DNA from: Homalodisca vitripennis | Lineage: Eukaryota; Arthropoda; Insecta; Hemiptera; Cicadellidae | NCBI RefSeq assembly: GCF_021130785.1 | Contig: NC_060214.1 | Coordinates: forward strand, 104,090,001-104,154,000 | DNA length: 64,000 nt | Reading direction: 5' to 3' | Part shown: positions 26,400 through 47,144 of the stretch, piece by piece | Layout: each line of letters opens with the position of its first letter | Numbering within the stretch: the stretch's first letter is position 1 | The notes under the pieces: generated by a model | Database searches by the model: none | What the model saw: the letters and a program-made list of their open reading frames with translations, nothing else | Told to the model about the DNA's origin: nothing | Position numbers and translations under genes: made by a program

Positions 26400-28496
26400 A
26401 TCATATATTTTAGTCTAGTATATAGATGAGAGCAGCGACTCAGCGTGTTCAGCGCCGACCTCCAACAGCCAGTTAGAGACAAGATTTCTGTATGTGGACA
26501 GCGGGACCTGCAGGTCCCTTATGTGTTGCGGAATATTTCTGAGTAGGAAATTTGCAATGTAATAAGGATTGGTGTAATTATACGATTTTACTATTTGGGG
26601 AACCTGCAAGCCCACGCTAACAGCATTCCTTGTAAAATATCTATGTGTGACAGGGGTGACGATCTCCTGCCTGTGGTTCCTCGTGAAGACCAGTAAGCTT
26701 TTAATATATAGCTGCCGAATTGGTAACAATTGTGTCTCTGTATAAAGCAAGATAGTCGGGTATCTGTTGTGTTTTTTGAACACTGCCTTAATAACTAAAA
26801 TTTTGAACAGTCATTAACGGATATAAAATAGACCTGGAAGCCCCTCCCCATACTATAATGCCATATTGTAAAATTGATTATGCATAGGCGTAATAAATAG
26901 TTTTAATTTCATTGGGATTTAATATTTCAGTTAATTGATGGAAAACGTAAATCATTTTCCTTAGTTTCGATTTTAACATGTGGATGTGTGGTTCCCATTT
27001 TAATTTTGAATCCATGATGACTCCCAGGTACTTGTACTGGTTCACCCTCTGTAACACCCGACAATCACAGGAGCCACTGTTCGTGTCACCGCAAGAGTGG
27101 AGTACCAATCCCATGTCCACAGGCGGCTCGCCCGCGCTGCGCAATGAGATCGGCATACATTTAGTTTTTGAAACATTCATGGTTAGAATATTTTCATCAA
27201 ACCCGTTTTACTAACGCCAATTCTCCCACAGCAACACGGTAGACCTCCTCCCACGATCTCCGCTCAAACAATATTGCAGTATCATCTGCAAACAGAAATA
27301 TCCTACCAGTAATCTCGAGTTTAACAATATTATTTATGTAAATTAAGAATAGAAGTGGACCAAGAGTGCTACCTTGGACTACACCGTAATCAACACTAAT
27401 TGTGTCACTTAAATGATTGTTTATAGAGACTGTTTGCGTACGTCCGCTAAAATAGCTTCTGAATTAGTTCAGCTCTAATCCGCGAACTCCAACACATTCT
27501 AATTTGCGAAAAAGCAGTTTTCTGTTTATACTATCAAAAGCTTTTGCCAGATCAATGTAAAGAAGTAACACTTTATTATTGTTATTTAAGGCATCTGTTA
27601 TACATTTATTAATTGCGAATAGGGAGTCTGAAGTATTTTTGTTTTTGCGAAAGCCGTATTAGGACTCTGACAGAATATTATTATCTTCGAGGTATTTCTG
27701 TAATTGAGATTTTACACACTTCTCTAGTACTTTACTTAGCACACTTAGCAATGATATTGGCCTATAATTGTGCATGTCTGATTTACTATTGTTTTTGTAA
27801 ATTGGGATTACTTTTGCAGATTTAAATAATTCTGGATAAACACCTGAAGATATACTGAGATTTATTATATGTTTTAGAGGGGACGCCAGCTTACTAATTT
27901 GTTGCTTGAGCAGGGCTACGGGGAGGCCGTCCATACCGGGAGCCGATCCACCTCGCATTCCCCTGACACACTCCTCCACCTGGCTGTCCGAGACCGGGCG
28001 CAAGCGAAACTTATGCCCCCGTACCCTATGCACTGTATCATCCACCAGCAGGGGACCAGTTGATGCCGGCACTTCCATGGCCAACTTCCTTCCCACTTGC
28101 GAAAAAAACAAATTAAAAGAGTTAGCCACTTCCTTTGTACTTCCACCAGGATTGTCACTGTTTTGAGTAAAATGGCGCACAGGAAACTCCTCTCTCTTTT
28201 TCCTGACAGAAATGAACTCGTTAACAGTTCTCCAAAACATTTTCGCGTTTCCCGCTGAATTTAATAATTTTTCTATGAAATAAGCCGTCTTTGCTCTTTT
28301 TATTTCATTGCTTAAGTTGTTCCTAAAAATCAAGTAGTAGTTTCGTAATCGTTCATTAAATGGTTGTCTTTTTAATATTTTACTTAATTTATCACGTTTT
28401 CTAACAGCATGAATTAAATTATATGAAATCCAAGGTTTCAGTTTTTTATTTCTTGTAGATAGATATTTTGTTCGTAACGAACTTGCTCTGAGCTTG
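26400..28496 (-). pseudogene. Reverse transcriptase part of non-LTR ORF2, with stops and frameshifts
   Basis: Continuing from the endonuclease, the linker frame runs to NEIKRAKTAYFIEKLL and then the polymerase fingers with SAPGMDGLP and VIPIYKNN, followed by NYRPISLLSVLSKVLEK. A stop falls in the conserved GFRK block near 27660. Past it come the palm motifs LLYIDLAKAFDSINRK (motif A aspartate), YGVVQGSTLGPLLF (motif B) and FLFADDTAILFE (motif C, near 27270-27305). A further stop lies in the FRSYFSGR block and a frame change near 27205-27225 leads to the thumb region (26878-27180, with QYKYLGVIMDSKLKWEPH) and a C-terminal stretch to about 26415. These breaks make it inactive. The family copies element RNA into DNA at the nicked target. 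Confidence 0.92.
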
Positions 28497-29462
28497 TCAA
28501 AACGTGTTTAGGAAAGCGTTACAGCTAGCATTTACTTCTTGTAAGCCGAGGACATGGTCCCACGTCTGAGCCGCTACCAGCCCATCCAACACCTTCATGT
28601 CCAAGTACGTGTTGTTTGTGTCCAAACCGCGAGGAGAAGTAATTGGGAGACGTATCATAACAGTGACAGCATAGTGGTCGGTAATTCCTGTTTTTAAAAT
28701 ACCTGAAGTAATAAAGTCATAGTTATCATGTTTTAAGAAGATATGGTCAATATACGTCAAAGAATGAGCGGTAACCCGTGTTGGTTTGTTTATACAGTTA
28801 ATTAGTCCAGCTTTGTACATTATATTTAGATAACTGTCTTGTTGAGCGTCGTTTATTGTACTATCTAAGATATCAATGTTTATACCACCAGTGAATATGT
28901 AGGAAGTATTGTTTGCCAGTTTCGAGTAGTAAAGTTCTAGATCAGATAAGAATAATTGGCAGTCCATCGCAGGGCTGCGGTAGATAGCTAATATGTCAAA
29001 ATGTCGGCCGTCAACGTCAAAGTCAAGTTGTAGTCCAGTCGCTTCCCCTAGTTTAATTTGTCGCGAGCCGCCGCATAGATCTGTTCTCAAGTAGACCACC
29101 GTACCATCACATCTGTTCCAGTTGTCAGTCGTACAAAATACCTCATATCCATCTATATTAGTTAGAGTCTTGTCTGAGTCAATCCACGATTCTGTAAACA
29201 CAATGATATCATAAATAATGTTCAAACTTTGTACTAATATTAGTGCCTGGTCGATATGTTTATAATAACTACGTATATTTAGATGAAATATTTTAAGACT
29301 TCTGTTTATCCCGTTATGGAAACATTCAGTCAGTTCAGTATGGCAGTCAAACTCCTCACAATAAACTTGTCCGTGGCCGTCAAGCGCAAGTAACACGTCC
29401 CTATCCAACCTTAGCAACAACCCGTCCGTCCCGCCACGACCCCGCCGCGCCAACAGCCGCAC
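28497..29462 (-). pseudogene. Endonuclease part of non-LTR ORF2, active site damaged
   Basis: The frame of 321 codons has no early ATG; the open frame simply follows a stop upstream. It contains the apurinic/apyrimidinic-type endonuclease landmarks of non-LTR elements: KIFHLNIRSYYK, IIVFTESWID (catalytic E), ILAIYRSP, YIDHIFLK and TGITDHYAV (terminal D-H). The usual G-D-F-N motif reads TGGINID, so the D of that pair is lost. This nuclease nicks target DNA to prime reverse transcription. The frame stops at TTT-TGA near 28497; shifting by one base continues straight into the reverse-transcriptase part, so a single-base insertion in a T run separates the halves. Confidence 0.9.
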
Positions 29463-29710
29463 TGTTTAATTTTACAGACCCCTATGTACACAATTTGATT
29501 ATAATTTAATAAATATTATTGCCATTGAACTTTATAATAATTTTAATCATGACAGTTATAAAAGAATGTTCAACGATTTTAAAATAAGTAAGTTTTATCG
29601 TTTATCGCCGCCACGACCCCGCCGCGCCAACAACCGCAACGTTTAGTTATACAGGCTTATATATACACAATTTAATTGTAATTACAATTTATAATAATTT
29701 TAAACGTAGC
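29431..29710 (-). repeat. 177-bp tandem duplication at the 5' end of the non-LTR element
   Basis: The GC-rich block gccacgaccccgccgcgcca followed by aca-ccgca-gtttag and a TA/ACACAATTT stretch occurs twice, starting at 29431 and 29608. The downstream copy encodes the first residues of the open endonuclease frame. Tandem 5' monomers are known as promoter units in some non-LTR elements; applying that here is inference. Confidence 0.75.
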
Positions 29711-30889
29711 TGACTTAAAAAAGATGTATAAGAATAAAATAATATAAGTTATTTAACTATATCTTTCCGGTACCGTAGGTGTTTCTTTCGCTAATTTTTC
29801 TGTTATAAAAACAATGATTAGTTACATCTCCGTTATTCCCATACCAACATTAAAAATCTTTTAATGGTGTGTTTTTCGAATAACTTATACCATTGTTACC
29901 ACTTTCTTGCTTCTGGATATTATATAGGCTCTATCCTCAAACAAAGAACATACCTTGTACATAATTATTTCTAACGCCAAGCACACTCACATACAGACAC
30001 ACGTACCTACATACAGAACTATACACAAGTTGCATGGTATATTACAATTATATACTGAAAAGTGTAAACAGGTAGTGCTTATGTAACTAATCTATGTAAC
30101 TAAAATGTTAAATTTGACTTGCTAATTTTAAACATGACGGTAAAAGAATTACAGAAATCGTACACATAGACATAATCATATAAGAATCATCCTACTGCTG
30201 ATTAATTAATTAATTACCACCACATTATTCAATGGTTTAATAACATTTTATTGATCTCCCTTACACACACATTCATTCTACAAACATTCATCTCCATTTA
30301 TTGTTTACAATTATGTACAAGCCATAATATTCGAACATAAGTATTTTTGTCTCATAATTACCACAATGAGAGTACACGGATTCATTGTTTGATTAAAACC
30401 ATTACTTGTCGTTACTTATGTAACCAAAATAAAGAAAATAGGAACACGTTAAACTAAAAACTGATAACACAAGAAGTACTAACCTACCCAAATTAGTACT
30501 ATTGAAGTAAAATAATCTGTCTGTTGCTTTAGATACTACTTAATCAACTGTAACGACAGATCCAAATTAAACCTTGTTTAGTCGTAAATGTTTATTTTGT
30601 TGTATTTTTAGTACAGTCAAATAATATTAACCCATTTCGATTTTAAACTACGTTGATTTTTTGGGTAATATTCGATATCACACTTTGTAAAGTGGAGTCC
30701 CACTACTTCATCTACGTCATCACTAATTCACAGAAATGTATTTTTATGCTTTAAATGATATTTTCATAGCCTACTTTAATATTTAAATTAATTATTTCAT
30801 TAACAGACATTAAATATTTATAATCTGGTAGTCTATCATTTGCTATCATGGTCTACAAATTGTACTAAATACAGATTTGATACAGTTTC
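29711..30889. other. No gene seen; AT-rich spacer upstream of Aly/REF
   Basis: No coding or element signature. A small set of CA-rich bits (acactcacatacagacacacg near 29982) is present. The region may include distal regulatory DNA of the downstream gene, but nothing specific is visible. Confidence 0.5.
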
Positions 30890-31256
30890 AATTTTCCCCG
30901 CCACCACAGTTGCCCGTGTGCACGCTGGAGGGGGCAAACTGGTTTGCTCTAAACGTGACGTCACGGCAGCGGTGCGCGCGCCACCTTCTCTTCTAGGCAA
31001 CCCCTTCCACTCAGCTGCATTTACTGCATTCAGTTCATTCGTTGTTTGACAGTCGACTAAGTAACATCGGGAGCCTCTGGTTTGTTATTGAACATCTGTA
31101 CAATTGAATTTGGATTATATTAGCGAGTGATTTGAGCAATAATTACATCTGAGTGCGTTTTAATATTCTCAAATTAAAGTGTGTTTTGAGCATAACTAAT
31201 ACTTTCCAAGTAGTTTTTTTCGTTATTGTGTGTAACAGAGGGAAACTTAGTTCATC
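30890..31256 (+). promoter_or_regulatory. GC-rich promoter island and 5' UTR of the Aly/REF gene
   Basis: Composition changes sharply from AT-rich to GC-rich between about 30890 and 31050, unlike any other flank in the window. It contains a perfect CRE-type palindrome TGACGTCA (30956-30963), CG-rich gcggtgcgcgcgccacc just downstream, and an arthropod-style initiator match TCAGT at 31030-31034. No TATA box is evident at the expected distance. A transcript starting near 31032 would have a leader of about 225 nt before the ATG at 31257. The start site is inferred from motifs only. Confidence 0.5.
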
Positions 31257-39220
<7,964 letters not shown>

Positions 39221-39913
39221 ATATTGTTTATAGAAATATTATTTGTACAAATTATAGATGTATATGAAATTAGTTGATAAAAATAATCATATTGAAAAAG
39301 ACAGCTATTTCTTTACATTTTGATCTTGCAATGTGTGCAGTATTAAATTGTTATTATTATAATTAATTTAAGTAAAGTACCAACAGTAAAGTTTATTTTA
39401 AATTCGACATATTTTTTTTGCTTGGAATATATACCTACAAGTTTTGTTTTACTATAGCTTTATCAGATTAAAATATAATATACTTTTTATAGATCTTTCA
39501 TTTCTCAACGTAAGTTTTGCATTGTTCTGTTTGTAAGTTATGGTTGGCATTTCATGTTCTAGTAACTGTGTGTAAATGAATTAGCAAAATTTCCTGGTTT
39601 TAGCTGTTAATAGTATTTTTCTAATTTTCTGAAACATGTAATTATTTAAATCATAATGCTTTTCATTCATTAACTTTTTTTTAAGTAATCAAAGTTTTAC
39701 TTTGGATTCCAAAGGGAGGTTTATAGAATTTGAATTTAGCTCTAAATTAGTAAGTAACTCACTTTTTAACTCACAATTCTCTGTTTGAATTTGAATTTAT
39801 GTAAGGCTTAAAAGACTGTGCAAACAGTCTGTTTTTAAAAGTCTTTTTTGTGGGTATTGATGTTAATATCAAAGAATATTTTTTTAGTAAACGATCTTGT
39901 AAGCCTAAAATAT

Positions 39914-39919
39914 AATAAA
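39914..39919 (+). terminator. Candidate polyadenylation signal AATAAA for Aly/REF
   Basis: First canonical AATAAA after the stop codon, about 690 bp downstream, followed by a TG-rich stretch (atgtctgctgatgtg). A weaker alternative is ATTAAA at 39342-39347. Transcript data would be needed to choose; both are motif calls only. Confidence 0.4.
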
Positions 39920-40520
39920 TAATTTTTAACATGTCTGCTGATGTGACAATTTTTAAATAGTTTCGGTAGAATATTCTAATATAATTTTTTTATAGTTAAG
40001 AAATATTTGTGCAGATAAATTATTTATATTGCTGATAAGGGATAAACTAGTTTAATCATTATAACTTTAAATCTAGCATTATGAATTACGTAAAACAGTA
40101 CGTACTATTTATATAATTATTATTTATTCCAAATGAAAGATTCTGGCCACAGACAAATTTCTTTACTATTTACATAGTTTCTCGCATTATAATTTGTTGT
40201 TGGTACTTATAGTTATTTCATATTAAAAGATCATAAAATGTTTATAATAATTCTGTGGTATGAAAAAATGTAACACTTTCATGGGTTTATAATATAAAAT
40301 GATTGATAATAACTAATATCATTATGTTGAAACTAAAATTCGAAATGCAACGCAGGATTACCTCTATGGAATTAAATTATTTACAGAAATGTTGTTGGGC
40401 AAGAAACTTGTATGTTTATGCGTATTTTATTCAGTTACTTTTTTAAATAGGAATTGCAAAATTCTTAAAGTTACCAATTGTTTATTTTTATGCGTTGATC
40501 TTAAATATAAGAATATGGGG

Positions 40521-40930
40521 TTTTTCTAATAGTAACTACTGTCTTGATGAGATAAGATTTATACATGTATATATACACCATCAGCTAACATGTTAAAAAC
40601 CTGTAATTCAGCATGTGTGCACCCCTACACAAAATATACACACATGGACATGTTATAATTTTAGTTTATCTTAGGTAATATTGCTTTATCAACTGTTTTG
40701 ACAAATAAATGTATTAGAGCAATCCTTGATAATTTTACAGTTCGTTATTTGTTAAAAAGAGGACCATCATATTAAAAAAGTTATTCCATAAACTGTGTCG
40801 TTTTCTTTTACCCTGTCGTTTTCTAATTTATAAAATTTTACATTGAATACTATGACGTCTTAAATAGTTTTAAAAAGGTAAACATTTTTTTTCTATTAAG
40901 AATATTATCACTTCATATTTTATTCTTCAA
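40521..40930 (+). repeat. Dispersed repeat, copy 2
   Basis: Second copy of 17241-17700, in the same orientation, with several short deletions relative to it. Located about 1.3 kb past the Aly/REF stop codon, beyond the candidate poly-A signal. Confidence 0.8.
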
Positions 40931-41695
40931 TCTAAAGAACTGTTATTTATTTTGAGTCAATCTAAATAAAATCATAAATGAAAATATTTATTGTAACAGT
41001 TTTTCTGATAAGATATTAAATTTTTATATTCCATTTTATTTAATCTACATAATATTGTTTGCTTAATAATGTTCTTCGCAAAAAAATTATATTGGTAAAT
41101 GTCCTGTTATCAATTTTAGCTTTTTCTGATAACAAACCCATTGAGTTCCACTCAGATTTCACATTCAAAATTCTTTAAGTATCTCGCATGAAAACTCCTA
41201 TGAAATGTATAATATTCCTAAAATGTTTACCCCTATAAACTTTTGATCTTTAGAAAACGATTTTGGATTTATTATGAAGTTATAAGGCATAAGTTTACTA
41301 AATTCAATTGCTGGGGATCTCAGGAAGTTGGAGAATTAGTGAAAAGTAAGAGAGGGCTTTGCCTTTGATATATAGAGGTTTTGAGCCTTATTTTAACAAA
41401 GGAAATAAAAAAACAAAAGTGGGCTTAATCGAACATTATTTATCAAATATTAACACTTCCAAAAATATTATTGCATTACGGAGTAACAGTACGCTACACT
41501 ATGTGTCGCATATTATTTCTCGCTAAAAACGTTTATGTCTATAGCTAATATATGTGTTTATGCAAATTGTTAAAATGGCATACAATTGTTGTCTGCTTAC
41601 TTACAATCATAAGTATGTAATTTTCTTGTTGCATAATGGTTGCTGTTTAATATGTACAATAATCCAGTAGAGTAGGTTTAGTTTTTAATATTCAG
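40931..41695. other. No gene seen
   Basis: AT-rich sequence without recognisable motifs. Confidence 0.5.
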
Positions 41696-42401
41696 TGTAA
41701 GACTCGTTGCTATCTTTGAAATAGTTCAGGGCAAAATCAATACTGGTGAGTTTATCATGACCATTGTACCCATCGTCCGATTTAACAGCCGCCTCTCATT
41801 GGTGGAGACATCGCGTGGTCATGTCTGTCTGTTTGTCGTTCAGGAGCCTCCCTTACACGCTCGTACATTCATTCATAACGTAGAAGCTCTTCTGGAGATA
41901 CGGTCCGGTCACAGTCACTCTCAAATTCTCACGCTTAGTTTCTTGTCGGGCAGAGCAGTGCCGTTTTGGGTCTCTATGCCTTCTTTCTCGTTCTCGTTAG
42001 TGTGTGTATCGTAGCTCAGAGGTGACACGGTCCGGCCGCCGTCGCTTATCCCTTTGTCCTCGTGATGGTTCCTCTCTAAACTTGTTCCTACTCCGATGCC
42101 AGTGACGATTCTCAGTAAAAATTAGTAACAAGTTCTTCCGGCGACTGCAGCCCTGGAAGCCCTGGACGAGCTGGAAGTCCCACTAGGATGAAGCGAGACA
42201 AGAACCAACATCAACATCTGTGTAATGTCATCTATCCTAAAATGCACCCTTATAACTAATATCTCACCTTCCTTCTCCGGATGTAATGGATTTCAGTTTT
42301 AATTTTATTTGTGTCTCTCCGTCTCGTACGTAAAATTTGGGTCCTCAGAGTCACGATCTCTAGTTTCTTAATGTTATTTGAAGCTCTTACTCTACTTAAC
42401 A
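41696..42401 (+). mobile_element. Possible solo LTR (BEL/Pao-like)
   Basis: A GC-richer island (about 41750-42200) stands out. It is followed at 42402 by ttttggttccaaaccgggtg, resembling the primer-binding site TGGTGCCGAAACCCGGG that follows the 5' LTR of BEL/Pao retrotransposons. Taking TGT at 41696 and ACA at 42399-42401 as ends gives an LTR of about 706 bp. No second LTR, gag or pol was seen, and the open frame at 41757-42014 has no known motif. The limits are guesses; the PBS-like match is the only real evidence. Confidence 0.35.
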
Positions 42402-44984
42402 TTTTGGTTCCAAACCGGGTGTTGATTTATCTCTCTTTCCGAATTTAACAGTTACGTCTATGACCGATGTAAAACTGTTCACTAATACTCAATCAATTCT
42501 ATAGAGTAATATGAACCATTATGGAAATAAAATTTGCATACATAGAAATGGAGCTGAATGCACAATGTATACTCTTTAGGTAAGTTTTTCTATAAATATC
42601 GTAGTGACAAGCAGACAAAAATAAAATTTCTCCATCCAATCTAATGATAGGCTTCGCCAAATTATTTAATGTAAAATAAATGTACCAATAATTTTTAAAT
42701 GATTTCATGAAGCAAAGCTTTTTAGTAGTATTACCATGGTATGAATGTAAAATCCACATTATATATTTAAAAGATGTCTTGCTAATAATAAACCTTATGA
42801 CGAGATACTGTAGCTTATTACAGAAGTAACTTTAATATCAGCTCTCGAACTAGAGTGTCATATTAAATCTGGTGTAGTAATCTCCTTTTAATGAAAAAAT
42901 TGCACATTAAAGTTGTCAGAATGATTTTCATATACTCGATAATTAAATAGAAGTACTTATATATATCTTCCTCCTCTCCTTTCACCCAGTCTTCAGTATT
43001 CCTGGCGCATATACACAATTATGTATTTATATATTTCTGCCGACCCATTGAAAAAAGATATATTTTGTGTAAAAACATTACTTAAAAAAAAAATTGTAAT
43101 TTGTTGATCATTTAAAACCATGGTTTGTTTGTTGTATGTTGAGTGGTATGTTGATTAGTTAAAGCCATGTACTAATATTTTTGAAAACGATGCTAATATA
43201 TTTTGATATATATTTTTCAATGCTAACTAGTCTTTTCTTAACGGCATTATGAATAATTACAAAAAAAATAAGGCTAGAGTTACCATTTTCTTTTCTGAAT
43301 ATCTTGGGTAAAATGTCTAGTTTATTTATCATGTATGAGATATATGCAGTTCATTTTCATTTGAAGTAATTGATCTCAAATTCTGAAGTACACTGAAATT
43401 TTGAACCTAAACGTAATGAATTTTATTTTAGGCGTGGTTTCCCCCCACCACACCTAGAATTAAGTGATTCTCTCATTGCTAAGTGATAATCGACCAGAGT
43501 AGAAAAATATTAAAATTTCCAACAAAACCATGATGTATAATATCGAAACAAATAAGTCAAGGAAGGCAGTGTGAGTATCTATCTGGTTAAAAAAAATAAT
43601 CCAAATAAAATACATTACTTTTCTTGGCAGTTTAGAATAATTGGATTAACTATCTATCACACATTAGCCTAAAAAGTTTATATTGGTAAAAAATTAGCGA
43701 CTATGTTTCATCGTAATTTATTGCCAGCATAACATATTTTTTTGTCATTGTAGCGTTTGCATTATTTCCTTGGTCAAGAGAATGTAAATACGTCTGTCTG
43801 AGAAGTCTACTTTCTTCAAAAAGTCAGTGTAAATTACTTCCGGTCTAAGGTATTTCCAGTTCTGGTAGTTCGTTTAAAACATCATATACATGTGTGTCAA
43901 ACCTTTGAGGACAGCGATGGGCGATCATCATGAAAAGGTCTAATTCAATCTTTCTAGTATATCGAGAAGTTTAAAAACAAATGTATAGTTTTTTAAAGTG
44001 TCAACACTATTTCAGCCTCTATAGGTGGTTAATGTGTTTTAAAAATCTTTTGGTATTTAGATAGAGGATAAGAAACATGTGCGTAAATTCACAGTATATT
44101 ATTTTAACTCTGAAGATTAATATTCTATATCTTGCAAATTCACACATAGCACAACATTTTTACATTATCCTTAGATTCTTACCAAATTTATAATATAGTT
44201 TGGCTGTTTAAGTTGTAACACTTCAGATAATTACGCGATACTCTCACAAAGGCTTCAAATCTTCAATATAATATAAGTACTTTGACAACCAGACGACTGC
44301 ATTAGGAGTGACTGATTTTCATTCAAATGATAAAACATTTAATAAAACTAAATGACTAAATGCGCACGTTAATTCAATTCATGTGAATAATTTCACTGTA
44401 TAAAGATATGATTCCTTATAGTGGATGTCCAACTAAACCATACTTTATTTCGCTATATAACAATGCGTAATTGTGAGTAATTCAAGTTAATTTAATTACA
44501 TAAATTGGCAGAACCAGCCTCTTCTTATTTTTCAATTTGACATGACAGAGATATTTTCCGATATCCCTCTTTATAGAATCTGGACAGTACAGCGGCTCCT
44601 ATCCCCAACATTGTCCATCACGAGTATCCAGTCATATTCTGAAGCAGCGCAAAGGTCCTTTCAGGACTAAGTGCAGTAAGGTTGTTTCTCATCTACTTGT
44701 CTTAAGTTAAAAAGCCTAAACATAATGGTGAATATATTGGAAAGAAAAATAAGTCATATGCACGAATAATAGGGATTTGCGCTGTTTTTTACCTCTTTGC
44801 AAAAGTAATTCTTACCACTGGGTCAGATTGACTATTCTGATCAATAATTTATCAGTTTTTTTGTTATTAACATTCCCGTTTCCATCCCTAATGTTAATGG
44901 TTGCCTGGCAGTTACAAAGTTCACTTCAATAGCATGAGAAATTACATTCGTACTGAGTAGTATCAAAGCAAATTTAGGAATACC
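42402..44984. other. No gene seen
   Basis: AT-rich. The 86-codon minus-strand frame at 42499-42759 has no recognisable family features. Nothing else is supported. Confidence 0.5.
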
Positions 44985-45470
44985 TGTATCTAAATGAGAT
45001 CGTTGCCGAAGAGTGCGTGTGGACTCATGACTTTATAAATACCAGTAAGATTACCAGAGTGGGGAAGAGTGGCAATGACAGCTATACATGAGGCAGTACT
45101 GAAGTAGCCACTCACAACATTCTGGGTCACAGCTGAGTGTACATCGTTCATGTCACAATAGCTTTGAAAAAATATAGTTCAGATATGAACAGTCCTTTTC
45201 ATTACTTGTAGTATCTCAGTGAAAAATCCAAGCAGTAATATCTGCAAGTGAATGAGATCACAGTTCAACAGTTCATGACAACATAGTACTTTATATAATC
45301 ACCAATAAGATTACCAGAGTGGGACAGAGTGGCAGGGACAGCGATAGATGAGTCAGTAGACCTACTGAAGTGGCCACTCACAACATTCTGGGACACAGCT
45401 AAGTGTACATCGTTTGTGTCAAAATAACTCTGAAAAGATTTTGTTCAGGTTTGACAAATAGTTTTTATCT
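44985..45470 (+). repeat. 260-bp tandem duplication (two diverged units)
   Basis: gattaccagagtggg...agagtggca, cactcacaacattctggg and gtgtacatcgtt recur 260 bp apart (ttaccagagt at 45051 and 45311). The match is continuous over about 170 bp and weaker in the flanks. Not coding. Confidence 0.85.
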
Positions 45471-47144
45471 CTTCTTTGTAGATTATATGTCCATTATCAA
45501 GTTCTAAATCTAAATTAAAGATCAAGGTTATGTCTTGCTTGGTTATTTTTAAAACAAAAGTGTTAGTACCTCCTAGAGCCCACTTCGCTCATACATAACT
45601 GTTATTAGTTGGTAAAACACCATCATAAAGTATTAGGTACACAGTAACTGTGCCAATGGTTGCGGTGCAAAATTAAAAGTCCTAATGAATTCATATACAT
45701 ATGAATGTTTCATGAATATTGAATGTTCCATATACATATTATAGCAATAATGAAGCACACAAACTTATCTAAAAAATTCCGTTATATTTAATTGCATTAC
45801 AAAAATTTCAGTGACACTTAAATATCTACTAAATATACCCTAGGACCGAAGGAGTAAAACTAATTCCGTCGTTGTAATCTTAGTCAAAGCAACTTATGGT
45901 GTAATATGATTGAGCCCAATAATATTTTTGAATTTTTATGCTACATTTTATTTCAATGTTCATTTTTTTTATTTAAAAAGCCAAACAAAAACTGCTACTG
46001 GTTTTTATTTAAGGACTAACTTTAAAAAAAGAATTTCTGGTTCGGACCATTTTTTTCTTAATGATATATATAAATCTGATCGAATAATTTAAAACAGTAG
46101 ATGAGTGATTTAAATAGATCCTATCCATTGGAAACAATCCTAGTTTGTTACTCTAATAAACGCATGTTTCTGTATAAAGTAATAGGACGGAATACAATTA
46201 TTACGTTTATATAATATAAGTTGAATTTTTTACAGAGTTATTTTAGTGTTTCATTTTAAAATGCTATTGTAGTAGAACCTAGAAATCAACGTTGAAAATG
46301 TCTTAAAAATCTATATCTGCTTTAGCAAATACTAAAATATATCTATACAATGTGTCATATTTTTTGTTGATAGTTGCTGAGATTTCATTGCATGGTCCTG
46401 ATGAAAAATACCCTTAAGTGGAGAAGACAATATTGTTATACAAAGTACGCAAAAGTTTAGAAATATCCCATAGCATCTGTTTTATTATTTTCTGATATTT
46501 TCAGTATAGTATAGTTACGAACAAGAGGAGCAAAAACTTTAAATCACAAATTTGTATAAGTCAGCACTCCAATATAATGCAAACTGTTATAAAATATCAG
46601 TAGACTTAATGTATATAAGTACAACTTACGATTCGACCTTGTGAGATCTCAGTGAACAAAACGTGGGAAATAGGACATATTAGTAATCAGTTAAGGTAAT
46701 TTAGATATTATTGTTGAAGCTATCATTCCTTAACATATCAATGAAATATTATAAACTTTACAATTTTACGTGTAAATAACACACGCAGACATTAGCTTAG
46801 GTGTGATTAATATTTCGCCCTTTGACATGTTGACAGTTTTATACGATGGTTAAAAAACACGACATTTGTACCCCTGCGGTGAATTTAGTTTTCCATGAAA
46901 TTAAGCAGTATATTGAGAAAAGTTAAAGAGAACCAGCAAATTTATGACTACTGAACAAATTAAAATCTCCAATCATGGCCTATTATCCAGTATATGAAAT
47001 ATAATAAAAATAAAATGACGCTTTTCCAGGAAGCTCATCTTATTGGCGTCAGACTCACAAACTACGAGTTTGCCTCGTATTTAATTTAAAAGTCTTTATT
47101 ACGAGGTTTGAAATATTCTATAATATTTAAGTATTGACCAATAC
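45471..47144. other. No gene seen
   Basis: AT-rich intergenic sequence. Short frames have no known features. Confidence 0.5.

Larger units (their letters stand above)
25911..29710 (-). mobile_element. Non-LTR retrotransposon, Jockey/CR1-type, decayed
   Basis: On the minus strand the order is a GC-rich 5' region with a 177-bp tandem duplication (ccgccacgac at 29608 and 29431), an apurinic-like endonuclease (from about 29462), reverse transcriptase (about 28496-26880), a decayed C-terminal part to about 26400, and a 3' untranslated region. That region ends in a short (TGATTT)n-like tail at 25911-25935, typical of Jockey/CR1-group elements that lack poly-A. No ORF1 (gag-like) frame was recognised upstream. 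The left and right limits are approximate because I could not identify a target-site duplication. Confidence 0.88.
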
